64,000 nucleotides of DNA, taken from NCBI GenBank assembly GCA_041393415.1, contig JAWKKE010000002.1:124001-188000 (forward strand). Reading direction: 5' to 3'. The notes below the pieces were generated by a model. It was given only the letters and a program-made list of their open reading frames with translations, had not been told where the DNA came from and searched no databases. Within the stretch, counting starts at the first letter, position 1, and every line of letters begins with the position of its first letter. A program made the position numbers and the translations under genes. This stretch comes from Thermoleophilia bacterium (GTDB lineage Bacteria > Actinomycetota > Thermoleophilia > UBA2241). Shown in pieces: positions 48,553 to 57,653 of this stretch.

Positions 48553-49287
48553 GTGACTCTGCGACTGCTCGTCCTGGCCGAACAGCTCGACCAGTCTGTC
48601 CTGCAGCAGGTCTTCACCCATTCCTCGTGGGCAACCGCCCGCGTGGACTCCTACGAGCGTCTCGAGTTCCTCGGTGACAGCGTCCTCAGCCTGTGCGTGA
48701 CCACTGAGCTGTACCGCCGCTTTCCCGACGTCGCCGAAGGCCATCTTGCACGCCTGCGCGCCTACGTAGTCAGTCGCGCAACCTGCGCGCGAGTCGCGGG
48801 GCGCCTCGGCCTCGCGAAGCGTCTACGCCACCACGCGGGGCCGGCAAGCGAGAGTTCGGAGTTCTCACAGCTTGAGACGAATCAGAACATCCTCGCCGAT
48901 CTCACCGAAGCCCTGATCGGCGCGCTCTATCTGGCTTTCGGCTTCGAGACGGTGCGCCCGGCCGTCGTGGAGGCGTTCAATGAGCACATCAAGTACGCCG
49001 TCAGCAGCTACATCGACTACAAGACGGAGCTCCAGGAGGTGCTAGCGCGCGACGGTCTCACGGTTCGCTACGAACTTCTGGCCTCCACAGGGCCCGCTCA
49101 CGAGCGTCACTTCGAAGTGGAAGCGAGAGTTGCCGACGAGGCGCTCGGCCACGGCGCCGGCACAAGCAAGAAGCGCGCCGAGCAGCAGGCGGCGCAAGCG
49201 GCGCTCAAGGAACTGCGCGAGCGTCAGTGCCGCAACACGTCACGGGGCCGTGGACGCCGTCGTCAACGCGTCACCAAGACCGACTGA
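48553..49287 (+). CDS. rnc: Ribonuclease III
   Basis: Cleaves double-stranded RNA, including rRNA precursors. The 244 residues have the endonuclease signature YERLEFLGDSVLSLCVTTEL, FPDVAEGHLARLRAYVV, ILADLTEALIGALYLAFG and a C-terminal dsRBD (DYKTELQEVLARDGLTVRYE, GHGAGTSKKRAEQQAAQAAL). GTG 48553 has GAGAGG 7 bases upstream. The hairpin just before it may be a self-cleavage site. Confidence 0.95.
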   Translation: MTLRLLVLAEQLDQSVLQQVFTHSSWATARVDSYERLEFLGDSVLSLCVTTELYRRFPDVAEGHLARLRAYVVSRATCARVAGRLGLAKRLRHHAGPASESSEFSQLETNQNILADLTEALIGALYLAFGFETVRPAVVEAFNEHIKYAVSSYIDYKTELQEVLARDGLTVRYELLASTGPAHERHFEVEARVADEALGHGAGTSKKRAEQQAAQAALKELRERQCRNTSRGRGRRRQRVTKTD

Positions 49288-49288
49288 C

Positions 49289-52200
49289 ATGCATCTCAAG
49301 GGTCTCCGTCTCAAGGGTTTCAAGTCGTTCCCGCGGCAGACGTCGCTCGTCTTCGAACCGGGCGTCGGCGTCATCATCGGTCCCAACGGAAGCGGCAAGA
49401 GCAATCTGGCCGACGCCGTCGTGTGGGCTCTGGGTGAGCAGAGCCCCACGACACTGCGGGGCGCTTCGATGCAGGACGTGATCTTCGCCGGCAGCGACGG
49501 CCGCAGGGCCGTCGCCAGCGCCGAGGTCGAACTCATCTTCGACAACAGCGACGAGGCGCTGCCGCTACCGACACCAGAGGTCAGCGTGATGCGCAGAGTG
49601 ACGCGCGAGGGCTCGTCGCAGTACTACATCAACCACGCCGGCTGTCGGCTCACCGACATCATCGAGCTCATGGCGCCGGTCGGCCTCGGACGCGAGCTGC
49701 ATTCCATCATCGGCCAAGGCAAGGTGGAGGCGTTCTTGGCCGGCTCACCCGAGGACCGTCGCAGCCAAATCGAAGAGGCGGCGGGATTGGGCGCGTACAA
49801 GCGTCGCCGCGAACGCGCGACCGTCAAACTCCGAGAAGTGCGGCGCAATCTCGAACGCGCCGCACTTCTGGAGCGCGAAGTCGGCACCCAGCTTACGCCC
49901 CTGCGACGCCAGGCAAGCGCCGCCGAGAAGCTCATGAACCTCGAATCCGAGGCCGGTGAGCTCCGCGCTCGCCTCGTCGCAGGCACACTACGCGACGTCG
50001 ACACGCAACTCACCGCTCACGGAGCGGAACGCGCCACGGCCGACACAGCCGCGGCGGCAGCGGAAGCCGAGCTCGCGTCCGTCGCGCAGCGGCGCACGGA
50101 TGAGGAGGAAGCCTTCGCGCAGCGCCTCGCCGAACACGAACGTCGGACGCAACGACTCCTCCAGGCGCGCACCTTGGACACCCGGCTCACCAGCACCGAG
50201 CGACTGGCCACGCAACGACTGCGACTGCTCGAGGAAGCAGCGAGAAAGGCGCACGCCGAACGACAACGCCTCAGCGCCGAGCTGGCCACGCTGCCCCTCG
50301 AATCCGAGGCGGAAGCGTGGCCAGATGTCGAGCGGCAACTCGAGACGGATGTCGCCACAGCCACCAGCGTCCACGCGTCGGCATCCGATCGGCTCGAGGC
50401 GGCACGCGAGATCGTGCGTTCCCGTCGCACCGCTCTCGATCGCCTCGCCATCGAGGGCGAGAGCGCCGCCGCGACGGCCGCAAGGCTCGAACGCCGCCAA
50501 CTGTCTCTCACTGACGAAGAGTCGCGGTTGACCACTCAAGTCGGAACGCTCAGGGAGGAACTGCGTCTGCGCACCGCAAGCGAGGACGAGGCAACGAACG
50601 CCGGCGCGGCGGCGCGCGAGCAGCTGGTCCGTCTCGAAGCCGGCGTCACAGCGGCCGTTGCGGAAGCCACGGATACACACCGACACCTCCAGGAAAGCGA
50701 GGAAGCGCACGCCCTCGCTGTCCGCGAGCTGCGCGCCCTCGATGCCGAAGCCGACCATCTCGAGGCTGCGTTGCGTGAATTACATGACGTGGATGCGGAA
50801 TCGCTGGCGGTAGCCGCCGAGTTCTCCGGTACGGCTCCGCTCTCCGCCGGGATAGTGTGCGCCCCTGGGTACGAACGCGCACTTGCCGCAGCGCTCTCTC
50901 AACACGCCGGCGCCCTCGCTGTGCCGAGGAGCATCGATCATTGGTCTCTCCTCGAGGCGCTGCGACACGCCGACGTAGGCCTCGTACGCCTTCTCATCCA
51001 CTCCGAGACCCAAGGGTCCGTCTCCGCCTTCCCGGGCGCGGTGCCGCTTGTCACCAAGGTGTCTGGAGCGCGCGCCGGAGAGCTGGCAGCGGTACTCGCC
51101 GATGTTGTGCTCGTCGACGACCTCCGTTCTGTGCCGAGCGGCTTCTCCGGCCTCGCTGTGACACGCGAAGGCGAGTTCTACCGGCCACAGGCCGGTCAGC
51201 TCGGGCTCGCCGGAGGCATGGTCACAGCGCTTCTCCTCGAACGCCGCAGCTCACTCGAGGCACTGACGGAGAAGCGACCATCCCTCGAGGCGGCGCTCGC
51301 AACTGCAGCCGCCGGCGTTGGCGCAGCCCGCGAGGCGCACGCGCACGCTCAGGCCGCCACTGATCGGGCGCAGACGGCCGCGCAGGGCGCGCGAGACACA
51401 GCTCAAGCTGCCGAGCGTGCGTTGGCGCAAGCTCGCGCGAAGCGACTCGACGCCGAGACGTCGCTCATCCGCGACGAGCGTGCTCTCGAGGCGGTGGCGG
51501 CCGAACGCGGCGAGGCCCAGGCTGCCGCCGCCGACGCTTTGGCGGCGGCCGAGTCTGCGCGCCAGCGCGCCGAGTCCGCGCGTCCAGACTCCGATGCGGC
51601 GGAGATGGAACTGCGCGCCGCCGAAGAAGAGGCCGCCGCCACTCAAGCCACACTGTTGCGACGCAGGGTCGAATTGGACGAACGTCGGCAGGCCGCGGCA
51701 CGAGCCGCGGCGCAACGCGCCGCGATCGCCAGCCGCGTCACCGCGGCACGCGACCGTCTTCAGGAACTCGACCGACAGCAAGCTCACGCTCCTCAACTGA
51801 GAGATGCCAGCGCCCGACTGATCGATCGTCTCGCCAAGCTCCGTGACCAAGCCCATCAGCATGTTGCGCTCCTAGAGCGAGACGATCTCGCGCAGACCGC
51901 GCTCGATCGCGACGTTCTCCACGCCTTGGCCCAGCGCGAGGCGCAACTCCGACAGACGCTGAACGAAGCCCATGACCAACGGGCCGCGGCCAGCCTCGCC
52001 GTGGCGCGGCTCGAAGACCGCCGCGGCGAGCTCACGGCTACGCTTGCGGCGTTGAGCGAAGAGCTAGATTGCGCCGGATTCTCGCCGCCCGCCGATGACG
52101 CAGAGGCGGCCGCGTTGCGCGAGCGGCTGGACCGCCTGGCACGGCGCCGCGAGCAGATCGGGCCGGTCAATCCACTCGCCGCGGTGGAGTGCGCGGAACT

Positions 52201-52819
52201 CGAAGAGCGCGCCGCCTTCCTGCGCGAGCAGCGGCGCGACCTCGAACGGTCCGTCGCCGATCTCGAACAGCTCATCGCCGAGCTCACGGCACAGATCGAC
52301 GCCGCCTTCGCGAGCACCTTCGCCGCCGTCCGCGCTCAGTTCATGCAGATGATCGCGCTTCTCTTTCCCGGCGGCCGCGGGTCGCTCGAGATCGTCGCCG
52401 ACGCGCCAGACGAGCCCGGCGGCGTACACGTCAACGTGAAGCCGGCCAAGAAGCTCGGCCAGCGCCTGCACCTGCTCTCCGGCGGCGAGCGCGCACTGGT
52501 CGCGATCGCGTTTCTTATGGCGATCGTGCTCACACGGCCGAGCCCGCTCTACATCCTCGACGAGATCGAGGCGGCTCTGGACGACGTCAATATCGGCCGC
52601 CTCGTCGCCATGCTGCGCGAGTATCGCGAGCGCACACAGTTCCTCGTCATCACCCATCAGAAGCGCACGATGGACGCCGCCGACGTCCTGTACGGTGTGA
52701 CCATGGGCCCAGACGGCACGTCACACGTCGTCAGCGCCCGCATGGCACAAGAAGCGATCGAACGCGAGACGCGCGCCTCCGGACCTCATGCCGGCGCGAG
52801 CGCGAGCGAGAAGGAGTAG
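49289..52819 (+). CDS. smc: Chromosome partition protein SMC
   Basis: Condensin ATPase of 1176 residues. N-terminal head with MHLKGLRLKGFKSF and Walker A IIGPNGSGKSNLADAV, Q-loop GRELHSIIGQGKVEAFLAGS, two long coiled coils and the hinge around residues 510-650 (APLSAGIVCAPGYERAL, ALAVPRSIDHW). The C-terminal head has signature HLLSGGERALVAIAFLMA and Walker B LYILDEIEAALDD. ATG 49289 is 2 bases after the rnc stop. The rnc-smc-ftsY order is conserved. Confidence 0.97.
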   Translation: MHLKGLRLKGFKSFPRQTSLVFEPGVGVIIGPNGSGKSNLADAVVWALGEQSPTTLRGASMQDVIFAGSDGRRAVASAEVELIFDNSDEALPLPTPEVSVMRRVTREGSSQYYINHAGCRLTDIIELMAPVGLGRELHSIIGQGKVEAFLAGSPEDRRSQIEEAAGLGAYKRRRERATVKLREVRRNLERAALLEREVGTQLTPLRRQASAAEKLMNLESEAGELRARLVAGTLRDVDTQLTAHGAERATADTAAAAAEAELASVAQRRTDEEEAFAQRLAEHERRTQRLLQARTLDTRLTSTERLATQRLRLLEEAARKAHAERQRLSAELATLPLESEAEAWPDVERQLETDVATATSVHASASDRLEAAREIVRSRRTALDRLAIEGESAAATAARLERRQLSLTDEESRLTTQVGTLREELRLRTASEDEATNAGAAAREQLVRLEAGVTAAVAEATDTHRHLQESEEAHALAVRELRALDAEADHLEAALRELHDVDAESLAVAAEFSGTAPLSAGIVCAPGYERALAAALSQHAGALAVPRSIDHWSLLEALRHADVGLVRLLIHSETQGSVSAFPGAVPLVTKVSGARAGELAAVLADVVLVDDLRSVPSGFSGLAVTREGEFYRPQAGQLGLAGGMVTALLLERRSSLEALTEKRPSLEAALATAAAGVGAAREAHAHAQAATDRAQTAAQGARDTAQAAERALAQARAKRLDAETSLIRDERALEAVAAERGEAQAAAADALAAAESARQRAESARPDSDAAEMELRAAEEEAAATQATLLRRRVELDERRQAAARAAAQRAAIASRVTAARDRLQELDRQQAHAPQLRDASARLIDRLAKLRDQAHQHVALLERDDLAQTALDRDVLHALAQREAQLRQTLNEAHDQRAAASLAVARLEDRRGELTATLAALSEELDCAGFSPPADDAEAAALRERLDRLARRREQIGPVNPLAAVECAELEERAAFLREQRRDLERSVADLEQLIAELTAQIDAAFASTFAAVRAQFMQMIALLFPGGRGSLEIVADAPDEPGGVHVNVKPAKKLGQRLHLLSGGERALVAIAFLMAIVLTRPSPLYILDEIEAALDDVNIGRLVAMLREYRERTQFLVITHQKRTMDAADVLYGVTMGPDGTSHVVSARMAQEAIERETRASGPHAGASASEKE

Positions 52820-52824
52820 TTGCC

Positions 52825-53847
52825 GTGGAGTGGCACGAGGTATTCAAGGGCATCCCCTTCGAAGCGGTGCCCGACGAGGTACTCACCGAGGAGAAGCGCG
52901 AGCGCGAAGGCTTCATGGCACGTGTGCGCAAGAACCTGAGTAAGGCGCGCACCGCCGTCGTGGAGCAGCTCAAGGCGACGGTCTATCGCGGAGTGGACCG
53001 GGAGCTCTACGAGCAGATCGAGGAGACGCTCGTAACGGCCGACGTCGGCATGAAGGCAACGCTGCGCATCACCGAAGAGCTCGAGGAGCGCTGCCTTATC
53101 AAGCAGATCAGCGACCGCGACGCGTGCTTGGACGAACTCGCCGACGTCGTCGCGGAAGTGCTGCGCCCCGAGGATCCGGAGAGCCAGCTGATCGACGTCA
53201 GCGCCAGCCCCGCCGTGCTCCTCTTCGTCGGCGTCAACGGCGCCGGCAAGACGACGACGATCGGCAAGATCGCTTGGCGACTCAAGGAGCTCGGCAAGAC
53301 GCCGCTCATGGTCGCCGGCGACACGTTCCGCGCCGCCGCCGTGCAGCAACTGAGCGAATGGGCGGAGCGCGTCGGCTGCGACATCATCAAACAGGAGCAG
53401 GGCGGCGACCCGGCCGCCGTGGTCTTCGACGGCCTCACGGCGGCCGCGTCACGCGGCGCCGACGTCGTGCTCATCGACACAGCCGGACGACTGCACACTC
53501 AGGTGAACCTCATGCGCGAACTCGAGAAGGTCCACCGCGTCATCCAGAAGCAGGTCCCGGGAGCCCCACACGACACCCTGCTCGTCATCGACGCGACGAC
53601 GGGCCAGAACGGTCTGCGCCAGGCGCAGGAGTTCCGGCAAGCCGTCGACGTGAGTGGAGTCGTACTCACCAAGCTGGATGGCACGGCCAAGGGAGGTATC
53701 GTCGTTGCTATTCACGAGACGCTGGGAATCCCGATCAAGCTCATCGGCGTGGGGGAACGTCTCCAGGACCTACGCCCGTTCGAAGCAGACGTCTTTGCGC
53801 GTGCTATCTTCGGCAATCTCGGCAGCGACGAGAGCAGAGACGAGTAG
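52825..53847 (+). CDS. ftsY: Signal recognition particle receptor FtsY
   Basis: Membrane-associated GTPase that docks SRP-ribosome complexes. The 340 residues form an NG core: N-domain helix bundle (LSKARTAVVEQLKAT, ETLVTADVGMKATLRITEEL), G1 VGVNGAGKTTTIGKIAWRL, DTFRAAAVQQLSEWAERVG, G3 DTAGRLHTQVNLMREL, G4 TKLDGTAKGG. The acidic A domain of E. coli FtsY is absent; only about 40 charged residues precede the core. GTG 52825 has GAAGGAG 8 bases upstream. Confidence 0.96.
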   Translation: MEWHEVFKGIPFEAVPDEVLTEEKREREGFMARVRKNLSKARTAVVEQLKATVYRGVDRELYEQIEETLVTADVGMKATLRITEELEERCLIKQISDRDACLDELADVVAEVLRPEDPESQLIDVSASPAVLLFVGVNGAGKTTTIGKIAWRLKELGKTPLMVAGDTFRAAAVQQLSEWAERVGCDIIKQEQGGDPAAVVFDGLTAAASRGADVVLIDTAGRLHTQVNLMRELEKVHRVIQKQVPGAPHDTLLVIDATTGQNGLRQAQEFRQAVDVSGVVLTKLDGTAKGGIVVAIHETLGIPIKLIGVGERLQDLRPFEADVFARAIFGNLGSDESRDE

Positions 53848-53862
53848 ATCGCGCAAACCACG

Positions 53863-53871
53863 TGCTACGAT
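53863..53871 (+). promoter_or_regulatory. Extended -10 promoter for ffh
   Basis: TG-C-TACGAT at 53863-53871 lies in the 62-base ftsY-ffh gap. Start near 53878 gives a leader of about 32 bases. No -35 box is evident. Confidence 0.5.
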
Positions 53872-53909
53872 AGCCGCTCACGATATGAGGCACATGTTGC
53901 GAACTCCCC

Positions 53910-55238
53910 ATGTTTGAAGCCCTTACAGATCGACTGCAGAGCGTCATGCAAGGCCTTCGCGGCCACGGCAAGCTCAGCGCCGACGACATCGACGCCGCCA
54001 TGCGCGAGATCCGTCTCGCGCTGCTCGAAGCCGACGTCAACTTCAAAGTCGTCAAAGACTTCGTCGCCCACGTCAAGGAGCGCGCACTCGGCGCCGAGGT
54101 CATGGAGAGCCTCACACCTGCACAGCAGGTCGTGAAGATCGTCAACGAGGAGCTCATCGCGCTCATGGGGAGCGGCGACTCCAAGCTGGCCTTCAGCGGC
54201 AGGCCGCCCACAGTGATCCTCCTCGCCGGTCTGCAGGGCTCCGGCAAGACCACGACCTGCGCCAAGCTGGCGCACCTTCTCAAGAAGCAAGGCAAGAACC
54301 CGGTGCTCATCGCGGCCGATGTCTATCGCCCGGCCGCGATCGACCAGCTGCAGACACTCGCCGAACGCGTTCAAGTCCCCATCTACGCTCCCGGCGCAGA
54401 TGTCGACCCTGTCGACATAGCTCGCGACGGCGTCGACTACGCCGGGCGACACGGCGACGTCGCCATCATCGACACTGCCGGACGCCTTCACGTCGACGCC
54501 GAGCTCATGGACGAGCTCGTGCGCATCCGCGACGCCGTCAAGCCACACAACATCCTCCTCGTCGTCGACGCGATGACCGGACAGGACGCCGTCAACGCCG
54601 CCGAGGAGTTTCGCCAGCGAGTCGAGCTCGACGGTGTAGTGCTCACCAAACTCGACGGCGACGCTCGCGGGGGCGCCGCACTCAGCGTCCGCGCCGTCAC
54701 CGGCAAACCCATCAAGTTCGCCAGCACGGGTGAGAAGGTGGGCGACTTCGATGTCTTTCACCCGGATCGCATGGCCAGCCGCATTCTCGGCATGGGCGAC
54801 ATGCTGTCGCTCATCGAGAAGGCCGAGATCGCCCTCGACGCCAAACAGGCTGCCGCGATGGAAGCACGACTGCGGCGCGCCGAGTTCACCTTCGAGGACT
54901 TCCTCGAGCAGCTCAAGCAGATACGCAAGATGGGCTCGCTCTCGAGCATCATCGGCATGCTCCCCGGCGTCCCCGGCATCAAGGAGCTCAAGAACGCCCA
55001 GGTCGACGAACGCCAACTCGACCGCATCGAGGCCATGATCTTCTCGATGACCGCTCAGGAGCGTCGCCATCCCGACATCATCGACGGCAGCCGGCGGCGA
55101 CGCATCGCCGGCGGCAGCGGTACATCCATCCAAGACGTCAACAACCTGCTCAAGCAGTACCGCGAGATGCAGAAGATGATGAAGACCCTCTCGAGCGGCC
55201 GCTTCAAAGGGTTTCGTCTCCCGGGCATGAGCAGGTAA
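53910..55238 (+). CDS. ffh: Signal recognition particle protein Ffh
   Basis: GTPase that binds signal sequences and SRP RNA. The 442 residues have the N domain (FEALTDRLQSVMQGLRGHGK), G1 LLAGLQGSGKTTTCAKLA, DVYRPAAIDQLQTLAERV, G3 DTAGRLHVDAELMDEL, G4 TKLDGDARGGAALS, and the M domain with LLKQYREMQKMMKTLSSG and the terminal FRLPGMSR. The SRP RNA gene is not in the window. Confidence 0.97.
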   Translation: MFEALTDRLQSVMQGLRGHGKLSADDIDAAMREIRLALLEADVNFKVVKDFVAHVKERALGAEVMESLTPAQQVVKIVNEELIALMGSGDSKLAFSGRPPTVILLAGLQGSGKTTTCAKLAHLLKKQGKNPVLIAADVYRPAAIDQLQTLAERVQVPIYAPGADVDPVDIARDGVDYAGRHGDVAIIDTAGRLHVDAELMDELVRIRDAVKPHNILLVVDAMTGQDAVNAAEEFRQRVELDGVVLTKLDGDARGGAALSVRAVTGKPIKFASTGEKVGDFDVFHPDRMASRILGMGDMLSLIEKAEIALDAKQAAAMEARLRRAEFTFEDFLEQLKQIRKMGSLSSIIGMLPGVPGIKELKNAQVDERQLDRIEAMIFSMTAQERRHPDIIDGSRRRRIAGGSGTSIQDVNNLLKQYREMQKMMKTLSSGRFKGFRLPGMSR

Positions 55239-55249
55239 CATAGCGAGTC

Positions 55250-55307
55250 GCGCCGCGCAGTCGGCGCACGCTTGCAGTCAGCCGCTGCCGCCATCAGGGT
55301 GGCAGCG
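55250..55307 (+). other. Two hairpins between ffh and rpsP
   Basis: GCGCCG/CGGCGC at 55250-55267 and CGCTGCC/GGCAGCG at 55283-55307 (with an inner CC/GG pair) lie in the 100-base gap. There are no T-runs. Either could be an ffh terminator, or the second could be part of an rpsP leader structure. Confidence 0.4.
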
Positions 55308-55338
55308 CAGTTCTCAGACCCCAAGGAGGGTACTTAAG

Positions 55339-55584
55339 TTGGCAGCGCGAATGAGATTGACCCGAGTCGGCAGCACGAAGAACCCGGTGTACCGCATTAT
55401 CGTCTGCGACTCGCGGGTACGGCGCGATGGCCGCGCCATCGAGACGATCGGCCAGTACAACCCGCGCCGCGAGCCCTCTCTCATCGAGATTGACGCCGAC
55501 AAGGCGAAGAAGTGGCTCGCCGAGGGCGCACAGCCCTCGCGCACCGTTGAGAAGCTCCTCGCGATCAAGGGGATCAGCAAGTAA
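55339..55584 (+). CDS. rpsP: Ribosomal protein bS16
   Basis: An 81-residue 30S protein: MRLTRVGSTKNPVYRIIVCD, RRDGRAIETIGQYNPRREP, IDADKAKKWLAEGAQPSRTV. TTG 55339 is preceded by AAGGAGGG 8 bases upstream and is preferred over ATG 55351. It begins the rpsP-KH-rimM-trmD-rplS set typical of Gram-positive bacteria. Confidence 0.97.
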   Translation: MAARMRLTRVGSTKNPVYRIIVCDSRVRRDGRAIETIGQYNPRREPSLIEIDADKAKKWLAEGAQPSRTVEKLLAIKGISK

Positions 55585-55625
55585 CACTGGTCCATCGCCC
55601 AGGTGCGACACGGAGAAAGGCGGCT

Positions 55626-55859
55626 ATGCTGCAAGAGTTGCTCGAGTATCTCGCTAAGTCACTGGTCGACAATCCAGACGACGTCTCCGTCTCGGTGACC
55701 GAAACCGAGACTACGGTGGTCCTCGAGCTCACCGTGGCCAAGGACGACATCGGCAAGGTGATCGGCAAACAGGGACGTATCGCTCGTGCACTTCGCACGG
55801 TCATGAAGGCGTCCGGTGTGCGCGACGGCAAGCGCGTGATCGTCGAGATCATCGACTAG
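55626..55859 (+). CDS. khpA: KH-domain RNA-binding protein (YlqC/KhpA family)
   Basis: A 77-residue single KH domain with LLEYLAKSLVDNPDDVSVSV and the GxxG loop VIGKQGRIARALRTVMKA. In other bacteria KhpA pairs with KhpB/Jag and affects division and RNA stability; khpB is not in this window. The position between rpsP and rimM is the conserved one. Confidence 0.92.
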   Translation: MLQELLEYLAKSLVDNPDDVSVSVTETETTVVLELTVAKDDIGKVIGKQGRIARALRTVMKASGVRDGKRVIVEIID

Positions 55860-55907
55860 CCAGGCCTTGCCGTCCGTGAAGCATGTGAGCGCTTCGCAGG
55901 TGCACCG

Positions 55908-56432
55908 GTGATGACCGCGCCACTCTGGAGCTGCGGCATCCTGGGCAAGACGCACGGACTGCACGGCGAACTCTATCTCTCGCCGAGCCCAAACGGCGTG
56001 GACTATCTCGATCTTGGCACATCGTTCTTCCTCGGGGCGCCCCGCGGCAGCGCCGACGAGACGCTCACGCCATGCCACATCCAACGTGTCGGCGGCACCG
56101 ATCTCCGCCCCCTCGTCTTGCTCGACCTTGCCGACACGCGCGAAGGTGCTCTCGCCCTCCAGGGACGCGAGGTGTTCGCCCGCGGCCCCGCGCTCGACGA
56201 ACTGCCGCACTTCGTCGTCGGCGATCTCATTGGCCTGCGCGCCGAGACGGCGAGCGGCCGTGCGCTCGGCACGATCGATGACATCCTCGAGAATCCGGTT
56301 CACGAGATTCTCTCCATCGCGACGCCGCAGGGAACCACGATTCTGGTGCCACTTGTCGAAGCGCTCGTGACCATCGATTTCGATGCGGGGGTCGCCCGCG
56401 TCGTCGACGATCTCCTCGACGACCTGTCCTGA
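55908..56432 (+). CDS. rimM: Ribosome maturation factor RimM
   Basis: A 174-residue 30S assembly factor. The N-terminal barrel shows CGILGKTHGLHGELYL and TREGALALQGREVFA. The PRC-barrel domain shows HFVVGDLIGLRAETASGRAL, ENPVHEILSIATPQG and ILVPLVEALVTIDF. GTG 55908 has AGG 7 bases upstream; ATG 55911 is an alternative. It binds uS19 in other bacteria. Confidence 0.94.
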   Translation: MMTAPLWSCGILGKTHGLHGELYLSPSPNGVDYLDLGTSFFLGAPRGSADETLTPCHIQRVGGTDLRPLVLLDLADTREGALALQGREVFARGPALDELPHFVVGDLIGLRAETASGRALGTIDDILENPVHEILSIATPQGTTILVPLVEALVTIDFDAGVARVVDDLLDDLS

Positions 56433-56434
56433 CC

Positions 56435-57115
56435 GTGGAGTACGACGTCTTCACGCTGTTCCCCGCAGCGTTCGACTGGTACCTCTCTCAGGTCCACATT
56501 CGCAATGCCGAACGACTCGGACATACGTTCGCGCTCACCAACTACCGAGACCACACGCCGCTCTCTCATCTTCAAGTCGACGACACGCCGTACGGCGGTG
56601 GCGCCGGGATGGTGCTGCGCATCGATGTGGTCTGCGCCGCACTTGAGGCGCGCTTCGGCCTCCCCGCAGAGGAGGTCTGCGCAACGCGCCGGGTCGTCGA
56701 GCTCACGCCTCGAGGAACGCCCCTGACCGACACGCTGGCAAGGGAACTCGCCGCGCACGACCTGGTCCTACTGTGCGGACGCTACGAGGGCATTGACGAG
56801 CGCGTCACGCACCTGATTACGGACCGCGTGTCGATCGGGCCGTACGTGCTCTGCGGCGGCGAGATCGCCGCCATGGCCGTACTGGATGCCGTCACGCGCA
56901 AGTTGGACGACGTCATCAGCAATCCGCAGAGCGTGGTCGCCGAGTCTCACTCCGCCGAACTCGAGGGTGGGGGAGAGTATCCCCATTACACACGGCCCGC
57001 CGTCTTTCGCGGCTGGAGCGTGCCCGACGTGCTCCTCAGCGGTCATCATGGCGCTGTGGCGGACTGGCGAGCCGCGCACGTGCAGCACCGTTGCAGCACA
57101 GACGCGCTCCCCTGA
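56435..57115 (+). CDS. trmD: tRNA (guanine37-N1)-methyltransferase
   Basis: Methylates G37 of tRNAs to prevent frameshifting. The 226 residues have the trefoil-knot motifs DDTPYGGGAGMVLRIDV, VLLCGRYEGIDERV, SIGPYVLCGGEIAAMAVLDA and the C-terminal HYTRPAVFRGWSVPDVLLSG. GTG 56435 is 2 bases after rimM. Confidence 0.96.
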   Translation: MEYDVFTLFPAAFDWYLSQVHIRNAERLGHTFALTNYRDHTPLSHLQVDDTPYGGGAGMVLRIDVVCAALEARFGLPAEEVCATRRVVELTPRGTPLTDTLARELAAHDLVLLCGRYEGIDERVTHLITDRVSIGPYVLCGGEIAAMAVLDAVTRKLDDVISNPQSVVAESHSAELEGGGEYPHYTRPAVFRGWSVPDVLLSGHHGAVADWRAAHVQHRCSTDALP

Positions 57116-57152
57116 GACGGGCGAACGCGAGCCCATGCTCGGCTGCCGCGTT

Positions 57153-57181
57153 TTGCGCGTCCGCGAGCGTCCTGCTACACT
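57153..57181 (+). promoter_or_regulatory. Promoter for rplS with extended -10
   Basis: TTGCGC at 57153-57158, a 17-base spacer and TACACT at 57176-57181, preceded by TG-C. Start near 57188 gives a leader of about 45 bases to the rplS GTG. Of the extended -10 sites here it has the best -35 match. Confidence 0.65.
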
Positions 57182-57232
57182 AGCCGCCGATTTGCGCTCA
57201 GAACGCATAGGTTGCGCTCGGAAAGAGGGTCC

Positions 57233-57577
57233 GTGAACATCATCGAGAACATCGAACGCCAGCAACTGCGCGACAACATCCCGCAGTTCAAGGCCGGCGA
57301 TACCGTCAAGGTCCACTTCAAGGTTATCGAGGGTACGCGTCACCGCATCCAGGTCTTCCAGGGCATCTGCATCAAGCGCCAGGGCGAAGGGGTCCGCGAG
57401 ACCTTCACCGTGCGCAAGCAGTCCTTCGGCGTCGGCGTAGAGCGCACGTTCCCGGTTCACACGCCCAAGATCGAGAAGATCGAGGTGACCGCGATCGGCG
57501 ACGTGCGGCGTGCCAAGCTGTACTACCTGCGTCAGAAGGTGGGCAAGCAGGCGCGCGTGCGCGAGAAGCAGCGCTAG
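57233..57577 (+). CDS. rplS: Ribosomal protein bL19
   Basis: A 114-residue 50S protein: MNIIENIERQQLRDNIPQFK, GDTVKVHFKVIEGTRHRIQV, FQGICIKRQGEGVRETFTVR, GVGVERTFPVHTPKIEKIEV, LYYLRQKVGKQARVREK. GTG 57233 has AAAGAGGG 2-3 bases upstream and matches the family length; TTG 57212 would add seven residues. Confidence 0.96.
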   Translation: MNIIENIERQQLRDNIPQFKAGDTVKVHFKVIEGTRHRIQVFQGICIKRQGEGVRETFTVRKQSFGVGVERTFPVHTPKIEKIEVTAIGDVRRAKLYYLRQKVGKQARVREKQR

Positions 57578-57653
57578 CCGCACCCGGGGAGCGCGCGACG
57601 CCCAAACTGGGTGCCGCCACGCTCATCCTGCTTAGCGAAAGAAGAAAGGACCA

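Noticed and set aside
49988..50758. Long minus-strand frames inside smc
   Set aside because: They mirror the codon bias of the coiled-coil region and show no independent domain or ribosome site.
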